64,000 bases of DNA from Cohnella abietis (GTDB taxonomy: Bacteria > Bacillota > Bacilli > Paenibacillales > Paenibacillaceae): the NCBI RefSeq assembly GCF_004295585.1, contig NZ_AP019400.1, positions 4,500,001 to 4,564,000 on the forward strand. The letters run 5' to 3'. Under the pieces are notes generated by a model, which worked only from the letters and a program-made list of their open reading frames with translations, ran no database searches and was not told where the DNA came from. The position numbers and the translations under genes were made by a program. Positions 17,524-24,738 of this stretch are shown one piece after another. How positions within the stretch are numbered: the stretch's first letter is position 1; each line of letters starts with the position of its first letter.

Positions 17524-18222
17524 CTATCCCTCCTCCATCTCTTCTTTCCCTACCAATACCGTTCCCAAACGCACCGAAGTCGCTCCTTCTTCAATCGCGA
17601 CCTCAAAATCATTTGACATTCCCATTGAAAGCTCTAACATTGGCTCATCAAGAATGGACAACTCATTTAGCTTGTCTCTAAGGTGTCGAAGCGCACGGAA
17701 GATTGTTCTTGTTGACTCTGGCTCACTTTCATAAGGAGCCATAGTCATTAATCCAATAGGCCGAATCCTGTCATAACGCTTGATATCAAGAATGAATTGC
17801 TCGACATTTTCTGGGACCAAGCCCTGCTTTGACTGTTCGCCAGATACATTCACTTGCAAGAAACAAGGAACTTGTATATCAAGCATCTGTGCACGGTTAT
17901 GAATGGCTTCAGCTAAAGAAAGACGATCTAAGGAATGAATGTAATCAAATTTTCCGATGACATCCTTTACCTTGTTTGTTTGCAGGGAGCCTATGTAGTG
18001 AAAAACAGCTTGCTCCTTTAACGCTTCCCATTTCGTTTTAGCATTCGGCCAACGGTTTTCTCCGATGTGGGATATGCCTTCTCTCACAACAGCCTGAGCC
18101 GTTTCAAGCGAAACGTACTTTGTGACTGCAATTATCTGTATGTCTTCACGTTTTCTGCCGCTTCTTAAACAAGCTTGCTCCAGCCGATTTTCTACGTCTC
18201 GTAGACGGCTCTGTAATGTCAC
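17524..18222 (-). CDS. ylmE: YggS/PLPBP-family pyridoxal phosphate homeostasis protein (YlmE)
   Basis: The 232-residue, single-domain alanine-racemase-fold protein binds PLP without known enzymatic activity. The PLP lysine is in AVTKY near residue 34, and the conserved SHIGENRWPN and HYIGSLQTNKV motifs are present. A GTG start at 18222 has GAGGTGATC upstream. It is tightly linked to sepF, a link conserved in Gram-positive bacteria. Confidence 0.93.
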   Translation of the reverse strand: MTLQSRLRDVENRLEQACLRSGRKREDIQIIAVTKYVSLETAQAVVREGISHIGENRWPNAKTKWEALKEQAVFHYIGSLQTNKVKDVIGKFDYIHSLDRLSLAEAIHNRAQMLDIQVPCFLQVNVSGEQSKQGLVPENVEQFILDIKRYDRIRPIGLMTMAPYESEPESTRTIFRALRHLRDKLNELSILDEPMLELSMGMSNDFEVAIEEGATSVRLGTVLVGKEEMEEG

Positions 18223-18235
18223 GAAACGATCACCT

Positions 18236-19063
18236 CTATTTCCTGCCTAGCCAGCTCATCATTCGTCCTGCTACACCATTTTCCTTACGGTGGGAAAAGA
18301 ACAGATCTGTACGACAACTAGTACACCATGATGACATTTCGATGCGGCTCGGCAAAATTCCTGCTTTTATCATAAGATGTCGGTTTAAATGTTTCAAGTC
18401 AAGGAGCGCACGGTCACTTTGTGCCTGTGGCTTTATAATCTCAGAAGCATCTATTGTTTGCTCACTTGTCGAAAAAGAGTCCAACAATGGGCGCACATTT
18501 TTCAGCACGGATTCATCCACTTCATAACAACAACCACCTATAGACGGACCAATAGCCGCCAGTAAATTCTGTGGCTGAACTCCATAAACTGCTTTCATTT
18601 TCTCAACGGTTTTGACTGCAATTTCAGAAACTGTACCCTTCCAACCAGCATGGGCTAGTCCCATACTATCGGTTACAGGATCATAGAAGTACAGAGGAAC
18701 GCAATCAGCGTAATACATCGCCAGCAGCACATTCGATTCGTTCGTTATTAACGCATCTGTATGTTGTATGGCACTTTCTCTGTTCGCCCGGCCTCTCCCT
18801 ATGTCCTCAAGGGTTACGACGTGCACTTCATTGCTATGGACCTGCTCCGCACATGTGAATGCTTCAAAAGACCAGTCCAGCTGTTCCATGACGTTTCTGC
18901 GGTTGCTTATTACACCGTCGGGATCATCCCCAACGTGAAGTGCCGTGTTATCAGATTGCCTTGTTGTAAAACCTGCGGTTACACCATTCAGCTCGCACCA
19001 AGATTGTAGCAATAACAGTGATGAAGATTTTTCATTGTTTAGTTGCAATTGAAACGGTTCCAA
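18236..19063 (-). CDS. ylmD: Multicopper-oxidase-like purine nucleoside phosphorylase family protein (YlmD, PgeF/LACC1)
   Basis: About 275 residues of the DUF152/LACC1 family. Visible motifs are TCAEQVHSNEVHVV, MYYADCVPLYFYDP, LAHAGWKGT and the C-terminal metal-site segment CTSCRTDLFFSHRKENG. Family members act as purine nucleoside phosphorylases or deaminases or in peptidoglycan editing. A TTG at 19063 has GGGGGTG seven bases upstream and is preferred; an ATG at 19093 gives 285 residues but has no good site. Confidence 0.9.
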   Translation of the reverse strand: MEPFQLQLNNEKSSSLLLLQSWCELNGVTAGFTTRQSDNTALHVGDDPDGVISNRRNVMEQLDWSFEAFTCAEQVHSNEVHVVTLEDIGRGRANRESAIQHTDALITNESNVLLAMYYADCVPLYFYDPVTDSMGLAHAGWKGTVSEIAVKTVEKMKAVYGVQPQNLLAAIGPSIGGCCYEVDESVLKNVRPLLDSFSTSEQTIDASEIIKPQAQSDRALLDLKHLNRHLMIKAGILPSRIEMSSWCTSCRTDLFFSHRKENGVAGRMMSWLGRK

Positions 19064-19130
19064 GAGCTTACACCCCCGTTCCCAGTTTACCATAGCTTAG
19101 CAATAATCGGAAGAAAGGCGCCGTAGCGCA

Positions 19131-19406
19131 CTATCTTCCGGAATGTTCCCCATCCTCAAGGCGATATACCTTAGCATCGTCCAGTCTAACCAACACAACG
19201 TCCGTGCCTATTTTCACAATATTCCTCCACGGAATCACAACATCGTTACCCCCACCGAACATTCCAAATAAACGGGTAGATGTCGGTACCACGATGGAGT
19301 CAATTCTACCTTGACGTAAATCCAGCTCCAAATCACTTACTTGACCCAGCTTCTTACCGTCAACAATATTGATAACATCCTTCGTCTGAAAATCCGAAAT
19401 CTTCAT
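19131..19406 (-). CDS. ylmC: PRC-barrel sporulation protein, YlmC/YmxH family
   Basis: A 91-residue single PRC-barrel domain: MKISDFQTKDVINIVDG, LGQVSDLELDL, IVVPTSTRLFGMFGGG and the conserved VIPWRNIVKIGTDVVLV. YlmC/YmxH proteins are sporulation-associated, with unknown biochemical role. The ATG at 19406 has a GGGGGCGAGG site upstream. It is the upstream end of the ylm run; the accessory island starts behind it. Confidence 0.9.
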   Translation of the reverse strand: MKISDFQTKDVINIVDGKKLGQVSDLELDLRQGRIDSIVVPTSTRLFGMFGGGNDVVIPWRNIVKIGTDVVLVRLDDAKVYRLEDGEHSGR

Positions 19407-19569
19407 TCCCTCGCCCCCAATCACCCGGGCACTCGTACCCTATTACTAAATATATGAGCCAGTTTCGAAAAATGTACGAAGTTACCCAGCCCCTCAGCAA
19501 CAATATATTAGCCACCATACCCAATTCACTTTATTAGCCCATTTGTAACTCCAGTGTATTATCTTCGTC

Positions 19570-19876
19570 CATTATCCCTGTCGCTCAGCAGATCCCTATT
19601 TTTCACCCCTTACAAGCACTATTCCCATCGCTCAGCAGAACCCTATTTTTTCCCCTTACAACCACTATCCCTGTCACTCAGCAGAATCCTATTTTTTACC
19701 CTTACAACCGCTATCCCCGTCACTCAGCAGAATCCTATTTTTCAACCCTTACAACCACTATCCCCATCACTCAGCAGAACCCTGTTTTTTACCCTTACAA
19801 CCACTATCCCCGTCGCTCAGCAGAACCCTGTTTTTTACCCTTACAACCACTATCCCCGTCGCTCAGCAGAACTTCA
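19570..19876 (+). repeat. Tandem array, seven copies of a 46-47 bp repeat
   Basis: The core CTCAGCAGA recurs at 19584, 19631, 19677, 19723, 19770, 19816 and 19862, giving spacings of 46 or 47 bp. A full unit runs ACTATCCCCGTCGCTCAGC, then AGAACCCTGTTTTTTACCC, then TTACAACC. Copies differ by a few substitutions, and the last two are nearly identical. Because 46 is not a multiple of 3 and no stop interrupts, an open frame spans the array but cycles through all three readings; it is not a credible gene. Diverged copies of the module lie inverted at 21694-21733 and 21987-22024. Confidence 0.9.
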
Positions 19877-19946
19877 CAGCTCGTTCCTTATGCTAAATCC
19901 CCCTGTCATTTAGTCAAAAATATGAATAAAAACCCAACTAAAAAAC

Positions 19947-19975
19947 TTGATCTTTTAACAAATTTTATGTAAAAT
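19947..19975 (+). promoter_or_regulatory. Promoter of transposase-derived gene
   Basis: -35 TTGATC (19947-19952) and -10 TAAAAT (19970-19975) with 17-bp spacing in an AT-rich stretch, 42 bp upstream of the start codon at 20017. Confidence 0.7.
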
Positions 19976-19981
19976 AAAAAC

Positions 19982-19995
19982 AGAACACATGTTCC
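19982..19995. promoter_or_regulatory. LexA (SOS) operator candidate
   Basis: AGAACACATGTTCC matches 13 of 14 positions of the Bacillus LexA consensus CGAACRNRYGTTYC; only the first base differs. The palindromic arms GAACA/TGTTC are perfect. It begins seven bases after the -10 element, so a bound repressor would block initiation. It is 21 bp upstream of the start codon of the transposase-derived gene. Confidence 0.75.
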
Positions 19996-20016
19996 CGTTA
20001 GGTGGTGGAGTTATTA

Positions 20017-20940
20017 ATGAGCGATCTTATGACGTTTGAACTATTTACTCAGTCATTTGCTAGTGAGGATACTTGTATTCAAGCCTTATTTATTGCCCGA
20101 TGGCCTGACGGATATTGTTGTCCTCGTTGCCTTCATAGGCAATTCTGTATAATTCGTTCTAGAAGATTACCGTTATATCAATGCAACTCTTGTCATTTTC
20201 AAACTTCATTGATAGCTGGCACGGTTCTCTCAGGAAGCCGGACTCCTCTTAGACTATGGTTTCAGGCCTTATTTTTACACGCACGCCCCCAAGGCATTAG
20301 CGCTAAACAATTAGCCTCTACCATCGGCACAACGTACAAAACAGCCTGGCTCATATGTCACAAAATTCGTCATGCTATGTCCTGCTCAGAATCCCAAGTG
20401 TTACTTAACGGACTAGTTCGTATTAATTGGGGGGTCTATGGACAACCTCATAATCCAACTATATTTCGTCATCCTCAAGAGCACCCCCTGCTTGCCGGCG
20501 CCTCAATTAGCAAAGACGAGGAAATGATAAATTTAGTTATTAAACAAGTACCAGATGAACATTTAATCTATGATCGCATCACTTCATCGGGCACTCATGC
20601 TTTTAGAAATCGATACGTTGACCCTTCAGCAAAAGAAGTCTTCGTTGTTAATTTGAAGTTTAGTCGGGATAGGTACAGACCATTAATTCAAATGTGCGAG
20701 CAAGCCTCCCAATGGATTAATAACACATTCAATGGAATAGGACCTAAACATCTGCAATCTTATCTAGATCAGTTTTGTTTCGGATTCAATAATTTGAAGC
20801 TGAAAACAAATATTTTTGAATACCTTGTGCAGCTTTGTGCAAATACCCCAACGTTAAATTACCCTTCATTGATTTGTCGAGAAAATAACTCCATAAAACA
20901 TAAACAAGAGTATACCGGACTTCTCCAAAAGGTAAGTTGA
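20017..20940 (+). CDS. IS1595/ISXO2-like transposase-derived protein, catalytic site degenerate
   Basis: An intact 307-residue frame. The N-terminus matches IS1595-family transposases: MTFELFTQSFASEDTCIQAL, a zinc ribbon with Cys35, Cys38, Cys56 and Cys59 (CPRC, CNSC), GTVLSGSRTPLRLWF, and a helix-turn-helix-like GISAKQLASTIGTTYKTAWL. Where active enzymes have a catalytic Asp followed by Glu (IELDE), this protein has RINW (Asn137, Trp138). The C-terminal KHLQSYLDQFCFGFNNLK matches the family end motif, but an expected acidic Glu is Gln. No terminal inverted repeats or target duplication were found next to it. The ATG at 20017 has GGTGGTGGAG upstream. It looks domesticated: DNA binding kept, transposition chemistry probably lost. 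Likely SOS controlled. Confidence 0.8.
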   Translation: MSDLMTFELFTQSFASEDTCIQALFIARWPDGYCCPRCLHRQFCIIRSRRLPLYQCNSCHFQTSLIAGTVLSGSRTPLRLWFQALFLHARPQGISAKQLASTIGTTYKTAWLICHKIRHAMSCSESQVLLNGLVRINWGVYGQPHNPTIFRHPQEHPLLAGASISKDEEMINLVIKQVPDEHLIYDRITSSGTHAFRNRYVDPSAKEVFVVNLKFSRDRYRPLIQMCEQASQWINNTFNGIGPKHLQSYLDQFCFGFNNLKLKTNIFEYLVQLCANTPTLNYPSLICRENNSIKHKQEYTGLLQKVS

Positions 20941-21030
20941 TTTCTTCGAATAACTTATTGTTAGTCCTACCGGTAGTTAAACGAAAAATTTCTGATAATA
21001 ATCGCATTTCATCCTACCCGTCTAATTATT

Positions 21031-21104
21031 GCGGTTGCGGTTGCGGTTGCGGTTGCGGTTGCGGTTGCGGTTGCGGTTGCGGTTGCGGTTGCGGTTGCGA
21101 TTGC
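21031..21104 (+). repeat. GCGGTT hexanucleotide microsatellite
   Basis: Eleven uninterrupted copies of GCGGTT (21031-21096) followed by a decayed copy. It lies within an open frame at 20937-21140 whose TTG start overlaps the stop of the preceding gene (TTGA); in that frame the repeat encodes alternating Gly and Cys. Whether it is translated is unknown. Confidence 0.9.
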
Positions 21105-21225
21105 TCACGGTCTGCTTGCCATCTGAATTATATTCGTTAGTTGCTAGGTTCGTAAGGTCAATTATTTATCACTGAACATTGGAATCATAACGGTTCCTAT
21201 AGCCCCATCTAGTTTGGCTGTGGTT

Positions 21226-21590
21226 GCTATGACTCGGTATCTTTTAGCTGTATTGTTTCGCTTGAGTTTAGTGTGTCTCAATCTCGTTTGACTGGACATG
21301 GTATTACTCGATCTCTTTTAGCTGTGTTGTTTCGCTTGAGCTTGGTATGTCTTTATCTCGTTTGACTGGACATGGTATGACTCGATCTCTTTTAGTTGTG
21401 TTGTTTCGCTTGAGCTTGGTATGTCTTTATCTCATTTGACTGAACATGGTATGAGTCGGTCTCTTTTAGCTGCGTTGCTTCACTTGAGTTTGATATACCT
21501 CAATCTCATTTGATCGGACATGGTATGAGTTGGTCTCTTTTAGCTGCGTTATTATTTCGCTTGAGATTGGTATTCTCTGCTCTCGTTACT
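21226..21590 (+). repeat. Tandem array, five copies of an exact 74-bp unit
   Basis: Units begin at 21226, 21300, 21374, 21448 and 21522, all 74 bp apart with no indels. Shared blocks include TCTCTTTTAGCTG, GTTGTTTCGCTTGAG, and CTCGTTTGACTGGACATGG. Units 2 and 3 are nearly identical; 1, 4 and 5 have drifted, and unit 5 decays after about 65 bp. No coding potential is evident, since 74 is not a multiple of 3 and frames are interrupted. Each unit has a short ATGTC/GACAT inverted repeat. Confidence 0.9.
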
Positions 21591-21693
21591 GGGATTGTTT
21601 CGTTTGATTTGATTCCGTATGAACGGTTTAGCATCGCTTGGATTTGTATGGCTGTTATTTTCTGTCTACGCGAAAGCATTTTACTTCCAATGG

Positions 21694-21733
21694 ACTGAGT
21701 GAAGGGGATAATGGCTGTAGGGGCTGTGTAACC
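21694..21733 (-). repeat. Inverted diverged copy of the 46-bp module (inner)
   Basis: The minus strand reads CAGCCATTATCCCCTTCACT then CAG, matching the CCACTATCCCCGTCGCTCAG core of the array at 19570-19876. It lies beyond the 74-bp array. Confidence 0.65.
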
Positions 21734-21739
21734 CTCTTA

Positions 21740-21985
21740 TAGGCAGGGAGGGCTAGAGGGAGATAACACGAGACAGAGAGCCGGGAGACCAAAGGGCTAG
21801 GCGGTAGAGGGACAAATGAGCTGGGAGACCCGAGGACAAGGGAACAGTGCGACTGAGGAATCGGGAGACCAGTGGGCAAAGGAAGCAAGGTGCAAGGCGG
21901 TAAGGTGCATGGTGACGGCAGAGAGGCAGGGGGAGCGGCGCACACTCGAAAGAGCATGTTGGGCAACGAGACGGGAGCCGAACGA
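21740..21985. repeat. Purine-rich tract with degenerate GGGAGACC repeats
   Basis: Strongly G+A-skewed on the plus strand. GGGAGACC recurs near 21782, 21825 and 21866, spaced about 40-44 bp, and GGTGCA/AAGGTGCA appears twice. No gene with a ribosome binding site or recognisable product was seen on either strand. Confidence 0.5.
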
Positions 21986-21986
21986 A

Positions 21987-22024
21987 GCTGAGCGAGGGGG
22001 ATAGTGGCCATAGGGGGTAAAAAA
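21987..22024 (-). repeat. Inverted diverged copy of the 46-bp module (outer)
   Basis: The minus strand reads TTTTTTACCCCCTATGG, then CCACTATCCCCCTCGCTCAG, matching about 30 of 38 positions of the unit at 19570-19876. It lies 40 bp beyond the sigG stop codon and its T-run may help to terminate transcription. Confidence 0.75.
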
Positions 22025-22063
22025 GAGGATGAAAGCTATCTTCACCCTCTTATTGATGCTGTT

Positions 22064-22846
22064 TTAAGTTTTTACGTGCTTTTGCATTTGCTGAATGGCT
22101 GATTTCTCTAACCTTGAAACCTGAGCTTGTGAAATACCTATCTCATCCGCTACCTCCATTTGGGTTTTTCCTTCAAAAAACCGCATGGAAAGTATCATTT
22201 TTTCACGATCGTTGAGCTTCCTCATCGCTTCGCGCAAGGCTATTTCTTCGATCCACTGAGCATCCTTGTTTCGTTCATCACTGATTTGATCCATTACGAA
22301 AATCGGGTCTCCGCCATCATGATAGATTGGCTCGAATAAGGATACCGGATCTTGAATAGCGTCCAAAGCGAATACGATATCTTCCTTGGGCACATTCAAA
22401 ACTTGGGAAATTTCTAGAATAGTGGGCTCTCTAGAATGCTGGTTTGTTAGCTGGTCCCTTACCTGTAACGCCTTATAGGCGATATCACGTAAGCTGCGGG
22501 AAACTCGAATGGGATTATTGTCCCTCAAGTAACGACGGATTTCACCTATAATCATAGGTACAGCATAAGTTGAAAATCGAACATTTTGGCCTAAATCAAA
22601 ATTATCAATTGCTTTCATCAAACCAATACAACCGACTTGAAATAAATCGTCAACAAATTCCCCACGGTTATTAAAGCGTTGTATGACACTTAGGACCAAG
22701 CGTAAATTACCGTTTACTAACTTTTCTCTGGCGGAGAGCTCTCCTCGAGTTTGCAGTGCAAGGAATAATTCTCTCATTTCGGCATTGGTTAGAACGGGCA
22801 GCTTTGAGGTGTCCACTCCACAAATTTCAACTTTATTGCGGGTCAA
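22064..22846 (-). CDS. sigG: RNA polymerase sporulation sigma factor G
   Basis: Late forespore sigma factor. The 260-residue protein opens with TRNKVEICGVDTSKLPVL, which is almost invariant in SigG, and has region 2 (DDLFQVGCIGLMKAIDNFD) and the region 4 helix-turn-helix (TQMEVADEIGISQAQVSRLE). It starts with TTG at 22846, with GGGAGG seven bases upstream. A hairpin covers that site (22854-22896), so translation is likely throttled. It is 124 bp from sigE, as in B. subtilis. Confidence 0.97.
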   Translation of the reverse strand: MTRNKVEICGVDTSKLPVLTNAEMRELFLALQTRGELSAREKLVNGNLRLVLSVIQRFNNRGEFVDDLFQVGCIGLMKAIDNFDLGQNVRFSTYAVPMIIGEIRRYLRDNNPIRVSRSLRDIAYKALQVRDQLTNQHSREPTILEISQVLNVPKEDIVFALDAIQDPVSLFEPIYHDGGDPIFVMDQISDERNKDAQWIEEIALREAMRKLNDREKMILSMRFFEGKTQMEVADEIGISQAQVSRLEKSAIQQMQKHVKT

Positions 22847-22853
22847 GGCAATT

Positions 22854-22896
22854 CCTCCCGGGGAGCAGCATTAATGTAAAGTATCTCCGGGGAAGG
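22854..22896 (-). promoter_or_regulatory. Leader hairpin masking the sigG ribosome binding site
   Basis: Arms at 22885-22896 and 22854-22865 (plus coordinates). On the minus strand CCTTCC pairs with the Shine-Dalgarno GGGAGG and GGAG pairs with CTCC across a symmetric 2x2 C-C internal loop, leaving a 19-base loop. The B. subtilis sigG leader is reported to hold a comparable inhibitory hairpin with a weak start codon. Confidence 0.65.
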
Positions 22897-22970
22897 GTTT
22901 TTTATTCCGCTTTTTGAGACTTCTGGTACAAGAGGGAAAAGTGTGAAATGTACGAATTTTCGCGCAACTT

Positions 22971-23693
22971 CTACACCATTTTATTAAATTCCTTACGCAG
23001 CCGCTTAATAATACGTTTTTCTAGCCTTGAAATGTAGGATTGGGATATACCAAGTAAGTCAGCTACATCCTTCTGTGTCTTTTCCTCCCCATCCGCAAGA
23101 CCAAATCTTAATTCCATAATAGTCCGTTCTCTTTCACTTAGCTTATCAAGTGCCTTGTGCAACAATTTACGGTCGACCTGTTCTTCAATGTTACGATATA
23201 TGGTGTCGTTCTCGGTGCCTAACACGTCAGAGAGCAAAAGCTCATTACCATCCCAATCGATGTTTAACGGCTCATCAAATGAAACCTCAGTTCGAGTTTT
23301 ACTATTTCTACGCAAATACATTAAAATTTCATTCTCGATACACCGAGAAGCATAAGTTGCTAATTTAATCTTTTTTTCAGGGTCAAAGGTGTTAACTGCT
23401 TTAATTAGTCCTATTGCCCCAATTGAGACAAGGTCTTCGATATGAATACCTGTATTTTCGAATTTACGGGCGATATAAACAACGAGCCTTAAATTCCTTT
23501 CAATAAGCATAGCACGAATTGCTGCGTCTCCTGTTGAGAGCCTCTCAAGCAAATATTCTTCCTCTTCTCGGCTAAGCGGCGGAGGCAAAGCCTCGCTTCC
23601 TCCGATGTAGTAGACCTCTTCGCTTTTCCACCCAAACCAGAATAACAGGCGATAAAAAGATAACTGGGACTTTAATTTCATGTTAACGAACAT
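22971..23693 (-). CDS. sigE: RNA polymerase sporulation sigma factor E (pro-sigma-E)
   Basis: Mother-cell early sigma factor made as an inactive precursor and cleaved by SpoIIGA. The 240-residue protein has the pro-sequence with the cleavage-region hallmark EVYYIGGSEALPPPLS at about residues 25-40, region 2 (IEDLVSIGAIGLIKAVNTFD) and region 4 (TQKDVADLLGISQSYISRLE). The start at 23693 has AGGAGG nine bases upstream; the longest frame would run into spoIIGA. It lies 16 bp after the spoIIGA stop and is co-transcribed with it. Confidence 0.97.
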   Translation of the reverse strand: MFVNMKLKSQLSFYRLLFWFGWKSEEVYYIGGSEALPPPLSREEEEYLLERLSTGDAAIRAMLIERNLRLVVYIARKFENTGIHIEDLVSIGAIGLIKAVNTFDPEKKIKLATYASRCIENEILMYLRRNSKTRTEVSFDEPLNIDWDGNELLLSDVLGTENDTIYRNIEEQVDRKLLHKALDKLSERERTIMELRFGLADGEEKTQKDVADLLGISQSYISRLEKRIIKRLRKEFNKMV

Positions 23694-23709
23694 TTCTGCT
23701 AACCTCCTG

Positions 23710-24672
23710 TCACGCAGGCTGAGATGGAGCCGACGATACAGGCTCGGCTTTTGCCATATCCGGATGGACAATGGCTTGATAAGTTCCTTCGGAAGACAAA
23801 GTGCCTCCATCTAAACCAATGAGAACCCGGCTCACTCGAAGGGGGGTATGTCCTTCCCGAGATAACAGCACAATATCGGGTTTTATGGCCAACATAAGAC
23901 GAGTGTTGCCATTAATGGCACGATAGGGAATAAGTCTAAGTCGATTTCCCCAAGGGTAACCTTCGGTATGATCTGTATCCATTTCAGCGATAAGCTTATC
24001 TGGAGGCTCAGCCTTTAACCGCTCGGACCAGCCTGTTGGCAATTCAGCTTTCCAAATAGCAGCTTCCATTATCATGACGGGAATGCGGGTCAAAGGGTCG
24101 TATAAACGGTTTCCAGTATCCAGTAGAGCTCTAACAGCCCAGCTACCACTTTCCACCTTGATTTCAATGTCCCAAAACAGTTGCTCCAGCTCCTGCCGCC
24201 TTACACGGGTTTCCGATGTACTCTTAAACAACCAAAATGACAGCGAAAGGGCTACTATGTACAAGCCCAGTTGCATTTGCCAGTCGAGAATAAGGCCACC
24301 ATCTGCCGTATATTGCATCCCCCTCCATGGCGAGTCTGCGGATTTCAGTAAGTAGCTTAGCCCAATTACCCCTCCTAGCGTGGCGAAATTCACCAAATAA
24401 AAGGCTCCAAAATTACGAATGAAGGCTAATGGACCGCCATACCCGAGCGCAAGCAACACCATTATGAGGGAAATTAAAACCTTGGCGCCGAAAGAATACA
24501 TGTACGGAAAGTGAGCCCAAAACATCGCAGCCGCATAAAATGCACCTAAAAATGCTCCTGCAAACAGGCGACTACGCGACGGTCGAAGATGGCGTACTTT
24601 TGCTGTTGCTAGCAGTACCATTCCATCAACAGCCAGATTGTTAAAGAACACCAGATCAACATAAACGATCAT
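23710..24672 (-). CDS. spoIIGA: Sporulation sigma-E processing aspartic peptidase
   Basis: Membrane protease that activates pro-sigma-E when SpoIIR arrives from the forespore. The 320-residue protein has about five hydrophobic segments in its N-terminal half, then a cytoplasmic pepsin-like domain with the catalytic LLDTGNRLYDPLT near residue 185. The ATG at 24672 has a GGGGGG site upstream. The promoter upstream has Spo0A-type features. Confidence 0.95.
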   Translation of the reverse strand: MIVYVDLVFFNNLAVDGMVLLATAKVRHLRPSRSRLFAGAFLGAFYAAAMFWAHFPYMYSFGAKVLISLIMVLLALGYGGPLAFIRNFGAFYLVNFATLGGVIGLSYLLKSADSPWRGMQYTADGGLILDWQMQLGLYIVALSLSFWLFKSTSETRVRRQELEQLFWDIEIKVESGSWAVRALLDTGNRLYDPLTRIPVMIMEAAIWKAELPTGWSERLKAEPPDKLIAEMDTDHTEGYPWGNRLRLIPYRAINGNTRLMLAIKPDIVLLSREGHTPLRVSRVLIGLDGGTLSSEGTYQAIVHPDMAKAEPVSSAPSQPA

Positions 24673-24738
24673 ATGATTACCCCCCACCCTAAGTCGCCCG
24701 TAAACTCTCTAATTGCACAGGCCGGGATGGATGAACCT

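Noticed and set aside
19570..19876. CRISPR array
   Set aside because: Repeats are contiguous along their full length, with no spacers and no cas genes.
19554..19913. 119-codon open frame through the 46-bp array
   Set aside because: The frame cycles through repeat phases, has no ribosome binding site and only reflects a repeat unit without stops.
21226..21590. CRISPR array
   Set aside because: The full 74-bp unit repeats without unique spacers and no cas genes are nearby.
21655..22045. Two overlapping minus-strand open frames in the purine-rich tract
   Set aside because: Low-complexity Pro/Ser/Leu translations in two frames at once, with no ribosome binding site; they reflect base skew.
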